Source: JAFNAG01 sp963824985 (GTDB taxonomy: Bacteria; Acidobacteriota; UBA6911). From it: a DNA stretch of 64,000 bases. A program made the translations under genes and the position numbers. Location: positions 186,001-250,000 of the forward strand of contig CAWGRQ010000047.1 of the NCBI GenBank assembly GCA_963824985.1. Direction: 5' to 3'. Shown here piece after piece: positions 56,212 through 64,000 of this stretch (positions are counted from its first letter, which is position 1; every line of letters starts with the position of its first letter). The notes under the pieces are model-generated. The model ran no database searches. It was not told the DNA's origin and saw nothing but the letters and a program-made list of their open reading frames with translations.

Positions 56212-57669
56212 TTATCCCTTGATGTTGCCGATGGGAACCAGGCGCACGACGCGCCTGCTGATCCCCGCGGCTTCGGCGACTTCGATCACATCGTCGATAT
56301 TCTTATAGGCTGCGCCCGCTTCCTCGGCCAGTCCCGAAAAGGAAGTCGTACGCAGCAGGATGCCCCGGGCCTCCATCTGCCGCTGTAATTCCCGTCCGCG
56401 AAATTGCTTTTTTGCCTGGGCCCGGCTCATGGCACGACCGCTGCCGTGTGCCGTGGAATAAAAGGTCTGATCCCCCCCGGCCACGCCGGCCAGCAGATAC
56501 GATCCGGTCTCCATGCTGCCGCCGATGATCACCGGTTGTCCGGTGTGGCGGTACCGGTCGGGGAGCCCCGGCATTCCGGGCCCGAAGGCCCGGGTCGCCC
56601 CCTTGCGATGCACAAGAACTTCGCGCGGCCGCCCCTTGATCGTGTGGGTCTCGAGCTTCGCCGTGTTGTGCGCCACATCGTAGACCTGGTGCATGCCCAG
56701 GTCGGCAGGATCCTTATGAAACACGTCTGAAAACACCTCGCGGATGCGGTGCAGGATCACCTGGCGGTTGGCAAAGGACATGTTGATGGCGCACTTCATG
56801 GCCGCGAAATAGTCCTGCCCTTCCGGGGATCGGAACGGGGCGCAGGCCAGTTCCCGGTCGAGAATCCGGATCCCGTACTTTGCAGTCATGGCCTTGAGAA
56901 AAAGCTGCAGGTAGTCGGTGGCGACCTGGTGGCCAAAGCCCCGGCTGCCGCAATGGAACATGATGACCACCTGGTTCGGCAGGGTAATGCCGAACGCCGC
57001 CGCCAATCCGGGATCGAAGATGTTTTCGGGGCGGGCCACCTGAATCTCGAGGTAGTGATTTCCGGAGCCGAGCGTGCCGAGCTGTCTGAATCCGCGTTCC
57101 ACGGCTTTGCCGCTGACCTTGCCCACATCCGCTCCGCGAATGCAGCCGTCTTCTTCGGTGCGTTCCAGGTCCTCTTGCCAGCCGTAGCCGTTCCTGATGC
57201 ACCAGGGCGCCCCCTGCTCCACGGCATGGCGAAATTCATCCTGGGTCACGCGGACGAATCCGGTACAGCCGACACCTGTAGGCACGCGCTGGAGCAGCTG
57301 ATCGACGAGTTGCCGCAAATGCGGCCTGACCTCGGCTTCCGTGAGACATGTCAGCGCCAGTCGCATGCCGCAGTTCACGTCAAACCCGATGCCGCCCGGC
57401 GAGATCACCCCCTGCTCAACATCCATGGCCGCCACCCCGCCGATGGGGAATCCATAGCCCCAGTGCCCGTCCGGCATGCAGTAGGCGTGATTGAGTATGC
57501 CGGGCAGGGTCGCGACATTGGTCACCTGGTCGAAAACGCCGTCATCCATTTCCAATAGAAGTTTCCGCGATGCATACACGCGGGCGGGCACCCGCATCCC
57601 AGGCTTGTGGGTGACGGGAATCTCCCAAATCGTATCGGATATCCTGACGATGTCATTCGGCATGGCCAT
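56212..57669 (-). CDS. rtcB: RtcB RNA ligase
   Basis: 485 residues from ATG 57669 with GGAGG six bases upstream. Metal and GMP site: MPDGHWGYGFPIGGV, SPGGIGFDVNCGMRL (metal Cys), FHCGSRGFGHQ, and the nucleophilic His in STAHGSGRAMSR. Ligates 2',3'-cyclic-phosphate or 3'-phosphate RNA ends to 5'-OH ends using GTP, in RNA repair or tRNA splicing. Archease lies downstream; the upstream gene (57708-58133) is 38 bases away and probably in the same transcript. Confidence 0.94.
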   Translation of the reverse strand: MAMPNDIVRISDTIWEIPVTHKPGMRVPARVYASRKLLLEMDDGVFDQVTNVATLPGILNHAYCMPDGHWGYGFPIGGVAAMDVEQGVISPGGIGFDVNCGMRLALTCLTEAEVRPHLRQLVDQLLQRVPTGVGCTGFVRVTQDEFRHAVEQGAPWCIRNGYGWQEDLERTEEDGCIRGADVGKVSGKAVERGFRQLGTLGSGNHYLEIQVARPENIFDPGLAAAFGITLPNQVVIMFHCGSRGFGHQVATDYLQLFLKAMTAKYGIRILDRELACAPFRSPEGQDYFAAMKCAINMSFANRQVILHRIREVFSDVFHKDPADLGMHQVYDVAHNTAKLETHTIKGRPREVLVHRKGATRAFGPGMPGLPDRYRHTGQPVIIGGSMETGSYLLAGVAGGDQTFYSTAHGSGRAMSRAQAKKQFRGRELQRQMEARGILLRTTSFSGLAEEAGAAYKNIDDVIEVAEAAGISRRVVRLVPIGNIKG

Positions 57670-57707
57670 ATGGCGCCTCCCTATCGCGTCTGTCCCCGAA
57701 ACTCCCT

Positions 57708-58133
57708 TCAGAGGTGGTGCCGAACCTCGAGGAAGTCGCAGGAGTCGGGCGAGCGATCCTTCGCGCGAGAAACCGCCAGTTCAGTCTTGAGCCATTTGCC
57801 CGACACCCCGTTGGATCGAGCCACCCGCTTAAGCCAGACGAATTCGTGGTGGTGGATCCCGTTATCCACGAGGGAGAGCCGGATGGCATCGCGCAAAAAA
57901 CACTCCGCGATCCTGGATTCTGAAAAGACGACCGGGTCCTGAGTGATGTACCTGTTGCGCAGCAGTTCATCGATCGCCGTCTCGCAGAACCGTTTGTCGA
58001 AATCAAGAATCGCCCCTATCCTGAGCAGAAGCTCGCGTTCACGGGCGTCGACGATCCGATCCCGCCCCGTGAGGACCAGCAGGCCCCGGTAATATTTACC
58101 CCGGTCGGACAAAGGGATTGTCATAAAGAACAT
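57708..58133 (-). CDS. TerB-like small helical protein upstream of rtcB
   Basis: 141 residues, mostly helical: LLRIGAILDFDKRFCETAIDELLRN, CFLRDAIRLSLVDNGIHHHEFVWLKRVARSNGVSGKWL. The acidic start and late-helix pattern (DNGIHHHEFVWLKRVA) resemble tellurite-resistance TerB-like domains. No signal peptide. The start may be at 58133 or 58124; neither has a clear ribosome-binding site. Position just before rtcB suggests a role linked to RNA repair, an inference. Confidence 0.6.
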   Translation of the reverse strand: MFFMTIPLSDRGKYYRGLLVLTGRDRIVDARERELLLRIGAILDFDKRFCETAIDELLRNRYITQDPVVFSESRIAECFLRDAIRLSLVDNGIHHHEFVWLKRVARSNGVSGKWLKTELAVSRAKDRSPDSCDFLEVRHHL

Positions 58134-58153
58134 TCTACCAAATACGGCGCCGG

Positions 58154-58202
58154 GAACAGTCCCTCACACGGTCCGGGGCGCACCCAATGACGCATGAAAA
58201 GG
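58154..58202 (+). repeat. Family S dispersed repeat, copy 5
   Basis: AGTCCCTCACACGGTCCGGG followed by GCGCACCCAATGACGCATGAAAAGG. Near-identical to copy 1 at 12680-12736. Confidence 0.55.
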
Positions 58203-58243
58203 TTGCACCTCCGTTTTCGGATCAGGGCAGCCTGTTCCGGACC

Positions 58244-59557
58244 CTAAGAGTATGGGTAAAAAACGTAGAACAGAAGCGAGAGTGCGGCCAGCACCCAGAG
58301 ACCCGGCCTGACCTCGCGCTGCCTGCCGGACACGAGCTTGAAGAAGGGGTAAAGCACGAAACCCGCGGTGATCCCGATGCCGATGTTGAAGGAGAAACTC
58401 ATCAGGATGATGACGGCGAAAGCCGGAAAAAGCTCGGTGTAGTCGTCGAGATTGATGCGGGTGATCGGCTTCAACATGAGATAGCCGACCGCGATCAGCG
58501 CGGGGCCATAAGCCTGGGGTGGGACCGCGGTCAGGAAAGGAGCGAAGAAAAGTGAAAGCAGAAACAACAGCGCGGTGACCACGGCGCTGAAACCCGTTCT
58601 TCCGCCCGCCTCGATACCGGCGGCGGATTCGATGTAGGCGCCCGCGGTGGTGGTTCCCACCAGCGCCGCAAAGCTCGTGGCCAGCGCATCCGCCATCATC
58701 GGCTTTTCGATCCCCGGGAGTTGACCCTTCTCATCGAGGTAGCCGGCCCGGGACGAGACTCCGATGAGCGTTCCCATGGTATCGACGAACGCCATGACGA
58801 AGACGGTGAGCACAATGGCGAAAAAATCCCAACTCAGGGCCTCACGGATGTCGAGCTGCAGGAATGTCGGCTCCAGGCTGGGAGGGAGGCTGAGCCAGCG
58901 GTCGGGAGGGACCGCGACGCGAAAGGCAAATGCAAGCGAGGTGGTGGCCAGGATCCCGATCAGGATGGCCCCGGGGACGCGGCGCAACATAAGCACCGCA
59001 ATCATGAGGAATCCAATGACCGCAAGGAAAACCTGCGGGCTGCCGAAATCACCGATGCGCACCGGCGCGCCGGGCGTACCCGGGGCAACGATGCCGGTCA
59101 CATTCAGACCGATGAAGGTCATGAACAGCCCGATTCCGACCGCAAAGCTGTAGCGCAGCCCTTCCGGGATGGCTTCGACGAGCCACTGCCGCAGCTTGAA
59201 AACAGTCAGAAGAATAAACAGAATCCCGCCGATAAACACAGCCCCCAGGGCGGCCTGCCAGCGGTAGCCCAGAGCGACGACCACGGTATAGGCAATGAAG
59301 GCGTTTTCGCCCATGTAGGGGGCAATCGCAAACGGCCGGCGCGCGTACAGCCCCATGAGCAAGGATCCAAAGGCAGCCGTGAGGATGGTAGCGACCATGG
59401 ATGCCCCCACCGGAATTCCGGCCGCTTCCAGGATCTTCGGATTCACCACGATGATGTAGGACATCGTTATGAACGTTGTGATCCCCGCGGCCATCTCGGT
59501 CCGGAAGCACGTACGATGATGTTGAAAATCGAAATAACCGGCTATTCTCCGCAGCAT
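58244..59557 (-). CDS. NCS2-family purine permease (AzgA-like)
   Basis: 437 residues from ATG 59557. About 13 hydrophobic helices with the AzgA signatures: RTEMAAGITTFITMSYIIVVNP, LLMGLYARRPFAIAPYMGENAFIAY, FVDTMGTLIGVS, and TTTAGAYIESAAGIEAGGRTG. These proton symporters import adenine, guanine or hypoxanthine. No ribosome-binding site is visible at the chosen start. Alone on its strand; no purine gene adjoins it. Confidence 0.88.
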   Translation of the reverse strand: MLRRIAGYFDFQHHRTCFRTEMAAGITTFITMSYIIVVNPKILEAAGIPVGASMVATILTAAFGSLLMGLYARRPFAIAPYMGENAFIAYTVVVALGYRWQAALGAVFIGGILFILLTVFKLRQWLVEAIPEGLRYSFAVGIGLFMTFIGLNVTGIVAPGTPGAPVRIGDFGSPQVFLAVIGFLMIAVLMLRRVPGAILIGILATTSLAFAFRVAVPPDRWLSLPPSLEPTFLQLDIREALSWDFFAIVLTVFVMAFVDTMGTLIGVSSRAGYLDEKGQLPGIEKPMMADALATSFAALVGTTTAGAYIESAAGIEAGGRTGFSAVVTALLFLLSLFFAPFLTAVPPQAYGPALIAVGYLMLKPITRINLDDYTELFPAFAVIILMSFSFNIGIGITAGFVLYPFFKLVSGRQREVRPGLWVLAALSLLFYVFYPYS

Positions 59558-59777
59558 ACGAAACCCGCACCGGCCCACACTATAGCGCAAAACCGGCCGG
59601 GACAGCGTTCAGAAAGAACCGGCCAGGCATATTGTCACGGGCGGCAAAAAGCAGCCACGGATTTCATGGTCTGAATTGCGGAAAAGGGGGATATCCGCTT
59701 GACTGGCCGGACAGGGCGGGGATAATCAAGGCGAGATTCTATCTATGTGCGGCGTCCATCAGACCGGCGCCGGGGGA

Positions 59778-60227
59778 ATGGACGTGTTCTCACAAACCGC
59801 GGAATATGCACTGCGCGCCGTCGTCTGGCTGGCCTCGCGCAGTCCAGAAACCCAGACATCTCGGGAGATCGCCGCGGCAACGAGAGTCCCGTCGGGATAT
59901 CTGTCCAAGGTGATGCAGGCGCTGGGACGGGCCGGTTTCGTCCGTTCGCAGCGCGGACTGCATGGGGGATTTGTCCTGACCCGCGCGCCAGATGCGATCC
60001 GCGTGCTTGAAGTGATCAATGCCGTCGATCCAATCCGGCGCATCGAGACCTGCCCGCTTGGTCTGGAGACCCATGGCCGGCAACTGTGTGCTTTACACCT
60101 TCGCCTGGACGACGCCATCGCCCATATAGAAGATGCCCTCTCCCGATCCACCATCGCCGATCTGCTCGCGGAACCGTCAACCAGCCGCCCGCTGTGCGAG
60201 ACCCCGTCCACTCCGGGATTACGCTGA
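59778..60227 (+). CDS. Rrf2-family transcriptional regulator
   Basis: 149 residues from ATG 59778 (GGGGGA upstream). Winged HTH DVFSQTAEYALRAVVWLA, TSREIAAATRVPSGYLSKVMQALGRAGFVRSQRGLHGGFVLTR, as in IscR/NsrR/RirA. Two cysteines in the cluster-binding loop (CPLGLETHGRQLC); a third usual cysteine is not obvious, so iron-sulphur binding is uncertain. Divergent from the NCS2 gene and convergent with the citrate synthase gene. Confidence 0.85.
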   Translation: MDVFSQTAEYALRAVVWLASRSPETQTSREIAAATRVPSGYLSKVMQALGRAGFVRSQRGLHGGFVLTRAPDAIRVLEVINAVDPIRRIETCPLGLETHGRQLCALHLRLDDAIAHIEDALSRSTIADLLAEPSTSRPLCETPSTPGLR

Positions 60228-60352
60228 TCGACGCCAGGGCAACAAAAAACGCGGAGACCGCGGACCGCGCCTGAAAAAGCCCGGGAGGCAACCTCCCGAT
60301 TCCCGCACTTTCCGTAATCCCCGCGTGGTCTTCTACCTTCTTTACTTCAGGA

Positions 60353-61672
60353 TCAGGCTTTCGGAGCAGCCGCCGCCTTCACCACATTTTCCAGCATCGC
60401 TGTCGTCACCGACTTGGGGCGCTCAATCGGATATCCGAGGGCGCGGTCCCAGATGATGTTCGAAACGACTCCCAGCGCCCTGCCCACCGCAAACAGAACC
60501 GTGTAGTAATCATATTCTTTGACGCCGTAGTACCACTGGATGACGCCGGACTGCGCGTCAACGTTCGGCCACGGATCTTTCGCTTTGCCCTGTTCGAGGA
60601 GAACCGGCGGCACGACACGGAACAGGATATCCACGTACCTGAAGAGCGGATCGTTCGGCATTGCCTTGAGGCAGAATTCGCGCTGCGCCATGTACCGAGG
60701 ATCGGTCTTGCGCAGCACGGCATGCCCGTAACCCGGGACGACCTGCCCGGACTTGAGCGTATCCCAGACAAACTGCCGCATTTCCGCGTCGCTCGGGACC
60801 TTGCCGCCCATCTTGTCCATGACCCCCTGGATCCAGCGCAGCACTTCCTGATTGGCCAAGCCGTGCAGCGGGCCGGCCAGCCCGTTGATCATCCCAGAGA
60901 TCGAGTAATACATATCCGAAAGGGCGCTGGAGATCAGGTGCCCGGTGTGGGCGCTGACGTTGCCGCTCTCATGGTCGCTGTGCAGGATGAAATAGAGCCG
61001 CGACACATCGTCGTACGGCTTGTCGATCCCCATCATGTGGGCAAAGTTGGCGCCCATGTCGAGGGTCGGGTCCGAAGGAATGATCGTATCCCCACGGTAT
61101 TTCATGCGGTAGATGTAGGCCGCGATCGCCGGCAGCTGCGCCAGCAGGTTCATGCCGTCTTCATAGGTGGAGTCCCAATAGTCGTTCTTGTTGATCCCCG
61201 CGTTGTATTTCTGCACGAACACGGATTCGCGCTGCAGAGCGACAACGGCCGCCGAAAGCATGGTCATCGGGTGCGTATCGCGCGGCATCGCGCGCAGGAT
61301 GTCGAACACATACTGAGGCACGCGCGCCCGCTTGCCGAACTCCTCGGCCACTTGCGCCACCTCCGCCTTGGTTGGGATGTCGCCGGTGAGCAACAGGTAT
61401 ACATGCCCCTCAACATACGGCATATCTCCGCCCGGAGCCTTGGGCAGCTTTTCCAGGACCTCGGGAATCGTCATGCCCCGGAATCGAATCCCTTCCACCG
61501 GATCCAGATAGGAAATATCAGTCACCAGGCACTTCACATCCCGGGCGCCACCGATGGCCTGGCCGATGGTCACTTCTCCCAATTTTACATTGCCGTGTTC
61601 CTTGATCAGCTTGGCCGTGCGCGGCCGCCACTCCTGGATCTTTTCGTAGAGTTTCTCTTTTAGTTTGGACAC
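60353..61672 (-). CDS. gltA: Citrate synthase, eukaryote-like type
   Basis: 439 residues, closer to mitochondrial citrate synthase than to the common bacterial form: RGMTIPEVLEKLP, HSDHESGNVSAHTGHL (first catalytic His), MINGLAGPLHGLANQEVL (second His), and PGYGHAVLRKTDPRY. The catalytic Asp lies in the DPLFRYVD/RVVPPV region. Condenses oxaloacetate and acetyl-CoA. Ends in an Ala-rich tail. The type is known in Geobacter-like deltaproteobacteria and some other phyla. Monocistronic; the upstream gap holds no clear promoter. Confidence 0.93.
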   Translation of the reverse strand: MSKLKEKLYEKIQEWRPRTAKLIKEHGNVKLGEVTIGQAIGGARDVKCLVTDISYLDPVEGIRFRGMTIPEVLEKLPKAPGGDMPYVEGHVYLLLTGDIPTKAEVAQVAEEFGKRARVPQYVFDILRAMPRDTHPMTMLSAAVVALQRESVFVQKYNAGINKNDYWDSTYEDGMNLLAQLPAIAAYIYRMKYRGDTIIPSDPTLDMGANFAHMMGIDKPYDDVSRLYFILHSDHESGNVSAHTGHLISSALSDMYYSISGMINGLAGPLHGLANQEVLRWIQGVMDKMGGKVPSDAEMRQFVWDTLKSGQVVPGYGHAVLRKTDPRYMAQREFCLKAMPNDPLFRYVDILFRVVPPVLLEQGKAKDPWPNVDAQSGVIQWYYGVKEYDYYTVLFAVGRALGVVSNIIWDRALGYPIERPKSVTTAMLENVVKAAAAPKA

Positions 61673-62094
61673 AGACCCCTCCTAAATTATGAATTATTTG
61701 CCGTAAAGGTATTGTGCTCTCCGCTTGATCCCGCAGCTGGGCCTTCCGGATTCGGAAAATCATGTTGCGGGGCTCGCCTCCGCCTTTGCTTCCCGCCGTC
61801 CACAACCATCCGATTGGCGAGCGGGCTTTATCTGTCCGAATGCCTGACCCGGAATCACGGTCGGGCGCTTCGCTCCGGCTGTGGCTGCTGCTTACAACCA
61901 TGACATTGAGGACTCCGCCGGTCCTTCTTGCGCCCGGCCAAGCCCCTGGTCAAGCAGTATACACTCTATGCACCATTACCGGTAAACCAAATCGATGACT
62001 CCAAACCGTCAAATTGACACTTCAGCCGCGCTTCACGTAACATGCGGTGCGTAAGCAGCCTAGTCCTCGAATCCTGGATAGGGAACGGAGCCAA
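61673..62094. other. Non-coding gap between divergent genes
   Basis: 422 bases between the citrate synthase and M28 genes. The AT-rich 61935-61990 part may carry promoters for either gene, but I could not define one. Contains no recognised repeat. Confidence 0.35.
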
Positions 62095-63579
62095 ATGAGA
62101 AGCTTTCGGATGGTGGTAATCGCACTGCTGGTGTGCGGATCTGTGGCAGGTGGGCAGGGAAATACCGGCCAGCAGCCGTCCCAACGGCTGGATCCGGCGA
62201 TTCAGGAAATGGTCTCGAAGATCTCGCAGGACCGCATTGTCGAGATTCTCAAGAAGCTGGAGAGTTTCGGAACGCGCAACACGCTCTCCAGTCCGGATCA
62301 GCCGAACCGGGGGGTGGGCTCGGCACGGCAGTGGATATTCGATCAATTCAAGAGCTACAGCCCGCGCCTGGAGGTAAGTTACGACACGTACTCAATTCCC
62401 AGGGGGGGCAGGGTCTGGAGAGACCTGGAGGCCCGAAACGTCATGGCGATCCTGCCGGGCAAGACCGATCCGGACCGCTGGATCATCATTGGGGGGCACT
62501 ACGACTCGCTCAACCTGCAAATACCTGCGGAAATCCGCGGCGATCAGGCCAAGGCCGCGGAAGTCGATGCTCCCGGCGTCACGGACAATGCGAGCGGCAC
62601 CGCCTGTGCCATGGAGTGCGCCCGCGTGCTCAGCCAGTATGAATTCAGGGCCACTCTGGTCTTTGTGGCATTTATCGGCGAGGAACAGGGATTGCTGGGC
62701 GCCACCGGGCTTGCCAAGCGTCTCAGAGAGAAAAACCAGCAGGTCCAGGCGGTTCTGAACAACGATATCATCGGCAGCGACCTGTCAGGAAACGGCTCCT
62801 CGAGCAACGAGCGCATCCTGGTTTTTTCGGAGGATCCCAACGATTCCCTCTCGCGTCAACTGGCACGCTATATCAAGCTGATGGGTCAGCGTTACTATCC
62901 GGAATTCACGGCGGACATGATTTTCCGCGCCGATCGATTCGGTCGCGGCGGAGACCACACGCCGTTCAACCAGCAAGGCTTCGCCGCCGTCCGCTTCACC
63001 ACGCCGTATGAGCATTTCGGCAACCAGCACTCTCCATCCGACACCTTCGCCAACACCTCGCCCCTGTTGACCGCCCGTGTCACCCGGCTCAACGCGGCGG
63101 CTTTGGCGGCGATGGCGCTCGCACCGCGTTCTCCAGTCACCATCCAGCCCTCGGTTCCGCGCGGATCCGCCCCCGGCGCCACCGCTCCCGCTTCCGGCAG
63201 CGCAGCGCAGCAGGCCCAGACAGGAGCAGCCCAGGCGGGCCGTGGCGGGGCGCCGCCCGCGCAATCCGCTGCCGGCCGCGGCGGACGGGGCCAGGGAGTC
63301 CGGCCGGGACTGACACGCGGGGAAGGCTATGATGCCGTGCTGCGATGGGATTACCCCAATCCCGATCCGGATCTGGCCGGCTTTATGGTCGTCGTCCGTT
63401 CCACCACGGCACCCGACTGGGAACGGGAAATCTGGACCGGCAATGTGCGCGAGTTCACCTTGAAAAACACACCCATCGACCAGCTCGTATTCGGAGTCAA
63501 GTCGGTCGATAGTGAAGGGCACGAGAGCCCGGTTTCCGCCTACGGCCTCCCGTCCCGGGCTTCCGGATCTAACCAGTAA
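62095..63579 (+). CDS. Secreted M28-family peptidase with C-terminal FN3-like domain
   Basis: 494 residues from ATG 62095 (GGAG upstream). Signal peptide FRMVVIALLVCGSVAGG. Metal ligands in IGGHYDS, VTDNASGTACAME, GEEQGLLGA, NNDIIG and a late His (NQHSPSD). A Gly-Ala-Arg-rich linker around 375-415 leads to a beta domain (AVLRWDYPNPDPDLAGFMVVVR, FGVKSVDSEGHES) resembling fibronectin type III. Zinc aminopeptidase acting outside the cytoplasm. Confidence 0.9.
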   Translation: MRSFRMVVIALLVCGSVAGGQGNTGQQPSQRLDPAIQEMVSKISQDRIVEILKKLESFGTRNTLSSPDQPNRGVGSARQWIFDQFKSYSPRLEVSYDTYSIPRGGRVWRDLEARNVMAILPGKTDPDRWIIIGGHYDSLNLQIPAEIRGDQAKAAEVDAPGVTDNASGTACAMECARVLSQYEFRATLVFVAFIGEEQGLLGATGLAKRLREKNQQVQAVLNNDIIGSDLSGNGSSSNERILVFSEDPNDSLSRQLARYIKLMGQRYYPEFTADMIFRADRFGRGGDHTPFNQQGFAAVRFTTPYEHFGNQHSPSDTFANTSPLLTARVTRLNAAALAAMALAPRSPVTIQPSVPRGSAPGATAPASGSAAQQAQTGAAQAGRGGAPPAQSAAGRGGRGQGVRPGLTRGEGYDAVLRWDYPNPDPDLAGFMVVVRSTTAPDWEREIWTGNVREFTLKNTPIDQLVFGVKSVDSEGHESPVSAYGLPSRASGSNQ

Positions 63580-63666
63580 CCTGTAAGCGCACAGGGCCGC
63601 ATAGATCCGGGAAGAGTGATAGCTCTGCTCGTGGTTATTACGGTCTTGGTAATTAAAGGAGATACT

Positions 63667-64000
63667 GTGCCGACACCTCAACCCGTGCCCGTGCTCGATT
63701 TTGAAAAATACAGACTCCCCAACGGCCTCGATGTGATTCTCCTCGAAGACCACCGGCTGCCCCTGGTGGCGGTGAATATCTGGTATCATGTCGGCCCGGC
63801 CAACGAACGGCCGGGGCTCACCGGATTCGCGCATCTGTTTGAGCATATGATGTTCGAGGGGTCCAGGCATATCGGCGAGGAGGGGCATTTTCGCTTTTTG
63901 GAGGCGGCCGGGGCGAGCGAGAATCAACGGCACCACCGACTTTGACCGCACCAACTACTTTGAAACCCTCCCCTCCAACCAGCTCGAGCTCGCCCTATGG
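63667..64000 (+). CDS. M16-family zinc peptidase (partial, frameshifted)
   Basis: Runs off the right edge. Start at GTG 63667 behind AAAGGAG (63655-63661); a GTG at 63616 is also in frame. YRLPNGLDVILLEDHRLPLVAVNIWYHVG and the inverted zinc motif HLFEH identify the family. At about 63922 one extra A shifts the frame; beyond it the conserved INGTTDFDRTNYFETLPSNQLELAL continues. Degrades peptides, usually in the periplasm. 87 bases after the M28 gene. Confidence 0.82.

Overview
The window is a high-GC chromosomal segment, most likely from an Acidobacteriota (or related) environmental bacterium. The reasons are a very long TonB-dependent receptor with an N-terminal carboxypeptidase-regulatory-like domain, an ECF sigma factor overlapping a membrane Ser/Thr kinase gene, several secreted M28/M14/M16 peptidases, a GH2 glycosidase, and many dispersed palindromic repeats. 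No phylogenetic marker is present, so this placement is an inference. At least six otherwise ordinary genes carry a single frameshift (ntrX, M14 peptidase, arsR, the Nfu-like gene, nth, M16 peptidase), and a TRAP transporter operon is broken several times. This pattern suggests an uncorrected draft assembly as much as true gene decay.

Layout. 0-3.4 kb: NtrY/NtrX-like sensor kinase and sigma-54 regulator (minus). 3.5-7.7 kb: a GxxExxY gene fragment between inverted repeats, a nucleotide-sugar epimerase with a visible promoter, a MITE-like palindrome and a secreted GH2 glycosidase. 8.7-12.6 kb: the TonB-dependent receptor. 13-20 kb (minus): M14 carboxypeptidase, then tatT-dctP-dctQM, a TRAP system with the TatT lipoprotein, joined by ATGA overlaps. 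20.3-23.4 kb: ECF sigma and kinase. 23.4-32.5 kb: small conserved protein, DedA-like protein, zinc alcohol dehydrogenase, second MITE-like element, RACo-type ferredoxin/ASKHA protein, Yip1 protein, ROK sugar kinase, MFS sugar porter and a repeat-domain protein.

32.8-41.0 kb: an 8.1-kb genomic island inserted in the 3' end of tRNA-Ser(GGA). It is bounded by a 32-bp direct repeat (one mismatch) and paired GCTACCA motifs. It carries a TMTC-like TPR membrane protein, an RHH regulator with a candidate operator, a PD-(D/E)XK nuclease-like gene next to a DNA methyltransferase with an Mrr-like C-terminal domain (a candidate unusual restriction system), a DUF2335 pair and small orphans. I see no integrase.

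41-64 kb: a DapA-family protein without the DHDPS catalytic triad coupled to thrB; a Tat-exported amidase; arsR-arsM; an Nfu-N-domain membrane protein; nth; secreted M28 peptidase; MTH1187-type thiamine-binding protein; small barrel protein; PGPGW protein convergent with a Crp/Fnr regulator; a methyltransferase; archease and RtcB (RNA repair) separated by a palindromic element; NCS2 permease; Rrf2 regulator; eukaryote-type citrate synthase; a second M28 peptidase and the start of an M16 peptidase.

The most distinctive feature of the intergenic DNA is a set of repeat families. Family R has five 190-290-bp nested palindromes built from ACGCAAAG-like words. Family S has about five 50-bp units, family T two copies flanking the amidase, and there are three unrelated MITE-like palindromes. 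No transposase for any of them is visible in the window.
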